From NCBI GenBank assembly GCA_023458615.1, contig JAEWYV010000265.1:1-7806 (forward strand): 7,806 bases of DNA, given 5' to 3'. How positions within the stretch are numbered: the stretch's first letter is position 1; each line of letters opens with the position of its first letter. Under the pieces are notes generated by a model that was not told where the DNA came from, did no database searches, and worked only from the letters and a program-made list of their open reading frames with translations. The translations under genes were made by a program, and so were the position numbers. Origin of the DNA: Bacillota bacterium. GTDB taxonomy: Bacteria; Bacillota; Clostridia; Christensenellales; CAG-138. Positions 4,997-7,806 of this stretch are shown piece by piece.

Positions 4997-5611
4997 ATGA
5001 AAAAGAATTCGATTGCAAAGATTATATTGATGATTTTGCTTGTCGCTATGGGGGCTATGATCGTTGCCGCAATGTTTTACAAGGAAGCGCTGGTCTCCTT
5101 TGTGCAGCTCCCGATGATTCAGAAGCATGCACGCATGATCCATATTGCGGCTGCAACGATCTTCTTTGCCAATGCGTTGGTCGGCATGATTTGGGAACGT
5201 AGAAGCCTTGCCTCGGGGGATAAGCAGATCATTTTGTTTACCTACAATACCGTGACTTTGCTCGATGCTCTACTCTCTTCGCCCTTGATCATCCTCACCC
5301 TGATTGGCGGACTTTCCTTGAGCTTCCGGCTTGGCGAACTGATGCAAATCGGTTGGCTCTCCGTCAGCTTTCTGCTGTTTCTGCTTTCCGGTATTGTTTG
5401 GGTCATCACCGATATTCCGACGCAATACAAGGTGAAGCGGCTGCTTGCGGGCATCCAGCAGGAGGATTCGGCGCTCCCCGCAGAATTGGTTCGCATCATG
5501 AAGCTACGCTGGTGGATTGGCATTGCCGGCGTTTTGCCGCTTGTGGCCGCTTTTGTCTTGATGGTTTACCAGCCTGACATGCTTGCTGTTGCGGACTGGT
5601 TCCGCCCATAA
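4997..5611 (+). CDS. DUF2269-family integral membrane protein
   Basis: A 204-residue protein with about five predicted membrane helices (roughly 8-28, 43-64, 86-108, 116-138 and 170-192). A basic N-terminus (MKKNSIAK) precedes the first helix. Family resemblance to DUF2269 comes from RMIHIAAATIFFANALVGMIW (46-66, with conserved-type H49), LLDALLSSPLIILTLIGGL (88-106) and the loop-plus-helix RIMKLRWWIGIAGVLPLVAA (166-185). DUF2269 proteins have no settled function. The start is uncertain: the frame is open back to ATG codons at 4949 and 4958, but 4997 fits the helix layout and the putative promoter. None of the three has a good ribosome binding site. It is divergent from the SDR gene and ends five bases before the convergent glycosyltransferase gene. 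Confidence 0.8.
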   Translation: MKKNSIAKIILMILLVAMGAMIVAAMFYKEALVSFVQLPMIQKHARMIHIAAATIFFANALVGMIWERRSLASGDKQIILFTYNTVTLLDALLSSPLIILTLIGGLSLSFRLGELMQIGWLSVSFLLFLLSGIVWVITDIPTQYKVKRLLAGIQQEDSALPAELVRIMKLRWWIGIAGVLPLVAAFVLMVYQPDMLAVADWFRP

Positions 5612-5616
5612 CCGCC

Positions 5617-7689
5617 TTAGAAAGCGTCCTCTCTGGTGAGGCAGAGCAGTTCGCCGCTGCCACTCAACCCAATATACAATTCCAGAAACCGCTTTGCGAT
5701 TTCTTCGATGGAAAACTGATCCAATACAGTACGCTTACCTGCGTGCTGTATTTTTATGAAATCCTCTTTGTTTATGTGAGGATCATAGAGCGTTCGTTCG
5801 ATATCGTGCATCAATGTAGTTCCATCGGTGGTGTCAACCAGAAATCCGTTAACGCCGTCCTTGATATATGTTTTTGCGCCGCCCTTAACGGGGACAAAGA
5901 CCAAATACCCTTCGGACATGGCCTCCAAAATGGAGATTCCAAACTCTTCTTTCACACTGGAACATACATAAATATTAGGAAACGCTGTCGTGGTATGCGC
6001 TGTCATGATCACACGCTCCATTCGGCGGATGTCCTCATTTGCCAACGCCTCCACCTGCGCAAATCGCCCGGTTAGGTGCGGGTTGGAAGCCATATATTGC
6101 TCAATGAAATGGCGGATGTGCTGCTCTTCTTCCTCCATACTATTCCGGCTACCGCCAATTACGATTAAATTAAAATCCTGCCATAACCGGGACATCCCCC
6201 AGGCCTGAACGAGATGATGCTGACCCTTTTGTCGATTCAAACGACCAACGTTGAGGATCGTCGGTTTGTTATGGTTTTCAGGATGGATGCAATAACCCAG
6301 CGAGTGATCCTCAATAAACTGCCAAACGTCAAAATTTTGCGAAGATAGGCTTGTGTCAATTCCTTCTCCGATCATTCGAAAACGGGATGGATCGTCTGAT
6401 CGAGTTAGTTGCGGGAAATAGAGCTCCAGTTCGTGCTTGATGGTTTCTCCGCCAATACCGACAATGCCGTCTGTCATTGCCAGCAGTACATCACCGATGG
6501 TCACCTTATTTAGCTTCTCCAGTGTTTCCTCAACTTTGAAGCACAACAGATCACCATTCGCATCCACCATGTTTCGATGCGGATCCGGCGTCAGGGTAAA
6601 GACGAGCTTTGCCCCGAGCTCTCGTGAAAGCAGGGCCATAGCTCTGGAAGCGTTATCCAGATAGCGAATATGGAACAGGTCGGGTTCGATTGTTTGCTCG
6701 CGCAAGAAGCGCGCAACCGTCCGCTTGATCGATAATTCTTTTCGGACAAACGCGTGTGGATCCTCCGCACTGAGGTATACCGGCAGGCGTACGAGCCAGT
6801 GCCCCGGTTCATATTGCTGCAAAAATGGCTTCTGCTCGTCCCAAACTTGATTGATGGTCAAAGTGATGACCTCGGAAACCTGCTCCTGCTTGGAAAGTTG
6901 ATTTCCCAGTGTCTTTAGCAGGGTGCCCAGTCCGCCGCTTTTGCCTTTTCCGCTATCCTCCGGGTCGCCATAAAACATGGGCTGAATGACGACGATTCCG
7001 CAACCTTCCATATGCATTGATTCGCGCAGCATGTGCAGATAGGCAAGATACAGTGCTCGATGAGGACTTCGCATGCAGGTTTGTTCAATTGTTTGGCTTA
7101 GGTCGGGGTGATTTGGAGCAAACGCAATCAGGATGTCTAGTATTTGCAACCTGATATTTTCCGGCAAATCAGCTTCAAGATATTCGTATAACAAATCCGA
7201 CATGTCACTGCAAGAGAAGCGTAAGACATATTCCAGCAGAACCGAAAACACATCATAGGCATGGCGGTGGAGCTGCAGGGCGGCGCGCAGTTGGTCGGAA
7301 CTGAGCAAGGATAGGCCGCGTTCTATGCAAATATCCAATAAGTGTAGCATTCTGTGGGGGCTGATGTTTTCAACCGTTAGCATTTTGGTGATTGCGTTCT
7401 GAATAGAGGGTTTCCGGAGTTGATCGTTTTGTTGAAGGATCCACTCAACCCTGTATCGATCCAGATAGAGATTTTTGCCCAATGCGGCAAGCTGGCGAAG
7501 GATGTCCGATTCAAAGATGGAAGGCTGTTCATAAAGGCTCCGAACCGATGCAATATCGCTTCTCAACTGAAAGCGATCGGCGTCATCCTCGTCGCTCACA
7601 TAACAACGATGTGCCAGATAGTACTCAGCAAAAGACTCGCTGCTGTTGCTCTCGAAATATCGCCTTCTCATATCGATGAAAGCATTCAT
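5617..7689 (-). CDS. GT4-type glycosyltransferase with long N-terminal helical region; 5' end uncertain
   Basis: A large GT-B glycosyltransferase, 690 residues from the ATG at 7689. Residues 1-230 are mostly helical, with no recognised domain. The first Rossmann domain begins at about 231 (IVVIQPMFYGD) and carries GGLGTLL (252-258), the glycine-rich acceptor/donor loop of GT4 enzymes. The FHIRYLDNAS segment (339-348) recalls the equivalent region of sucrose and sucrose-phosphate synthases. The nucleotide-sugar domain contains LNVGRLNRQKG (479-489) and the E-x7-E donor motif (E581, E589, in KEEFGISILEA), then VKGGAKTYIKDGVNGFLVD (601-619). It is a cytosolic retaining transferase by family; donor and acceptor are unknown, with a sucrose-synthase-like role only a suggestion. 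GAGG (7699-7702) nine bases upstream supports the 7689 start, but the frame has no stop up to the window edge, with alternatives at 7740 (ATG) and 7776 (TTG), so the gene may begin outside the window. Confidence 0.85.
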   Translation of the reverse strand: MNAFIDMRRRYFESNSSESFAEYYLAHRCYVSDEDDADRFQLRSDIASVRSLYEQPSIFESDILRQLAALGKNLYLDRYRVEWILQQNDQLRKPSIQNAITKMLTVENISPHRMLHLLDICIERGLSLLSSDQLRAALQLHRHAYDVFSVLLEYVLRFSCSDMSDLLYEYLEADLPENIRLQILDILIAFAPNHPDLSQTIEQTCMRSPHRALYLAYLHMLRESMHMEGCGIVVIQPMFYGDPEDSGKGKSGGLGTLLKTLGNQLSKQEQVSEVITLTINQVWDEQKPFLQQYEPGHWLVRLPVYLSAEDPHAFVRKELSIKRTVARFLREQTIEPDLFHIRYLDNASRAMALLSRELGAKLVFTLTPDPHRNMVDANGDLLCFKVEETLEKLNKVTIGDVLLAMTDGIVGIGGETIKHELELYFPQLTRSDDPSRFRMIGEGIDTSLSSQNFDVWQFIEDHSLGYCIHPENHNKPTILNVGRLNRQKGQHHLVQAWGMSRLWQDFNLIVIGGSRNSMEEEEQHIRHFIEQYMASNPHLTGRFAQVEALANEDIRRMERVIMTAHTTTAFPNIYVCSSVKEEFGISILEAMSEGYLVFVPVKGGAKTYIKDGVNGFLVDTTDGTTLMHDIERTLYDPHINKEDFIKIQHAGKRTVLDQFSIEEIAKRFLELYIGLSGSGELLCLTREDAF

Positions 7690-7698
7690 GATCATTCG

Positions 7699-7702
7699 CC
7701 TC
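7699..7702 (-). promoter_or_regulatory. Candidate ribosome binding site for the glycosyltransferase
   Basis: GAGG on the minus strand, nine bases before ATG 7689 and three before ATG 7695. It is the only Shine-Dalgarno-like sequence near any in-frame start in this part of the gene. It is short enough to occur by chance inside coding sequence if the gene starts further out. Confidence 0.35.
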
Positions 7703-7806
7703 GTGTGTTCAAACTTGTGTGAAAGAGAAAAGTGCTTCATGGCGAGCTGTGTGAAATAGCGCAAAAGTGCCGACAAGGTTATTCCAGAGCGAAGATGGTA
7801 TCTTTT

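Noticed and set aside
5628..5641. CCTC-TCTGGT-GAGG hairpin at the end of the convergent membrane protein and glycosyltransferase genes
   Set aside because: Only four base pairs, inside the glycosyltransferase coding sequence and with no T run, so not a credible terminator.

Overview
The window looks like chromosomal DNA from a low-to-mid GC Gram-positive bacterium (Bacillota, probably a Clostridia-like or related anaerobe). This is inferred from strong AGGAGG-type ribosome binding sites, sigma-A-like promoters, tight gene packing and the protein families present. There is no rRNA, tRNA, CRISPR array, insertion sequence or phage gene. Base composition and codon use look even throughout.

Left edge (1-452): the first 31 codons of a Gfo/Idh/MocA-type oxidoreductase run leftward out of the window. 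A 358-base divergent control region follows. It holds a recognisable promoter for each direction, a short palindrome in the leftward leader and a stem-loop in the rightward leader.

Central operon (453-3885, + strand): four genes in one direction. They encode (1) an SDR oxidoreductase whose motifs match the plant NYC1/NOL chlorophyll b reductase group rather than typical SDRs, (2) a tocopherol-cyclase-like protein, (3) a small NTF2/SnoaL-fold protein and (4) a DUF523-DUF1722 (TudS/YbgA-type) fusion. Between genes 3 and 4 is a diverged 90-base tandem repeat. Its second copy still encodes the last 18 residues of a gene-3 paralogue, so it is a relic of a second NTF2-like gene or of a partial duplication. 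The gene set suggests handling of a hydrophobic ring- or prenyl-type compound, or a lipid/oxidative-stress role. The substrate cannot be read from the sequence.

Right part (3914-7806): a second SDR of the retinol-dehydrogenase/WWOX-like type lies on the - strand. It is divergent from a five-helix DUF2269 membrane protein (+ strand), and overlapping promoters and a CCGGT-AA-ACCGG palindrome lie between the two. Convergent to the membrane protein, only 5 bases away, is a large GT4 glycosyltransferase (- strand) with an unassigned helical N-terminal region of about 230 residues. Its reading frame stays open to the right window edge, so its true start is uncertain.

The strongest candidate for something unusual is the 453-3885 operon, where homologues of two plastid-type enzymes (chlorophyll b reductase-like SDR and tocopherol cyclase) sit side by side in what appears to be a non-photosynthetic bacterium. 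Family calls were made from remembered motifs, not from a database search.
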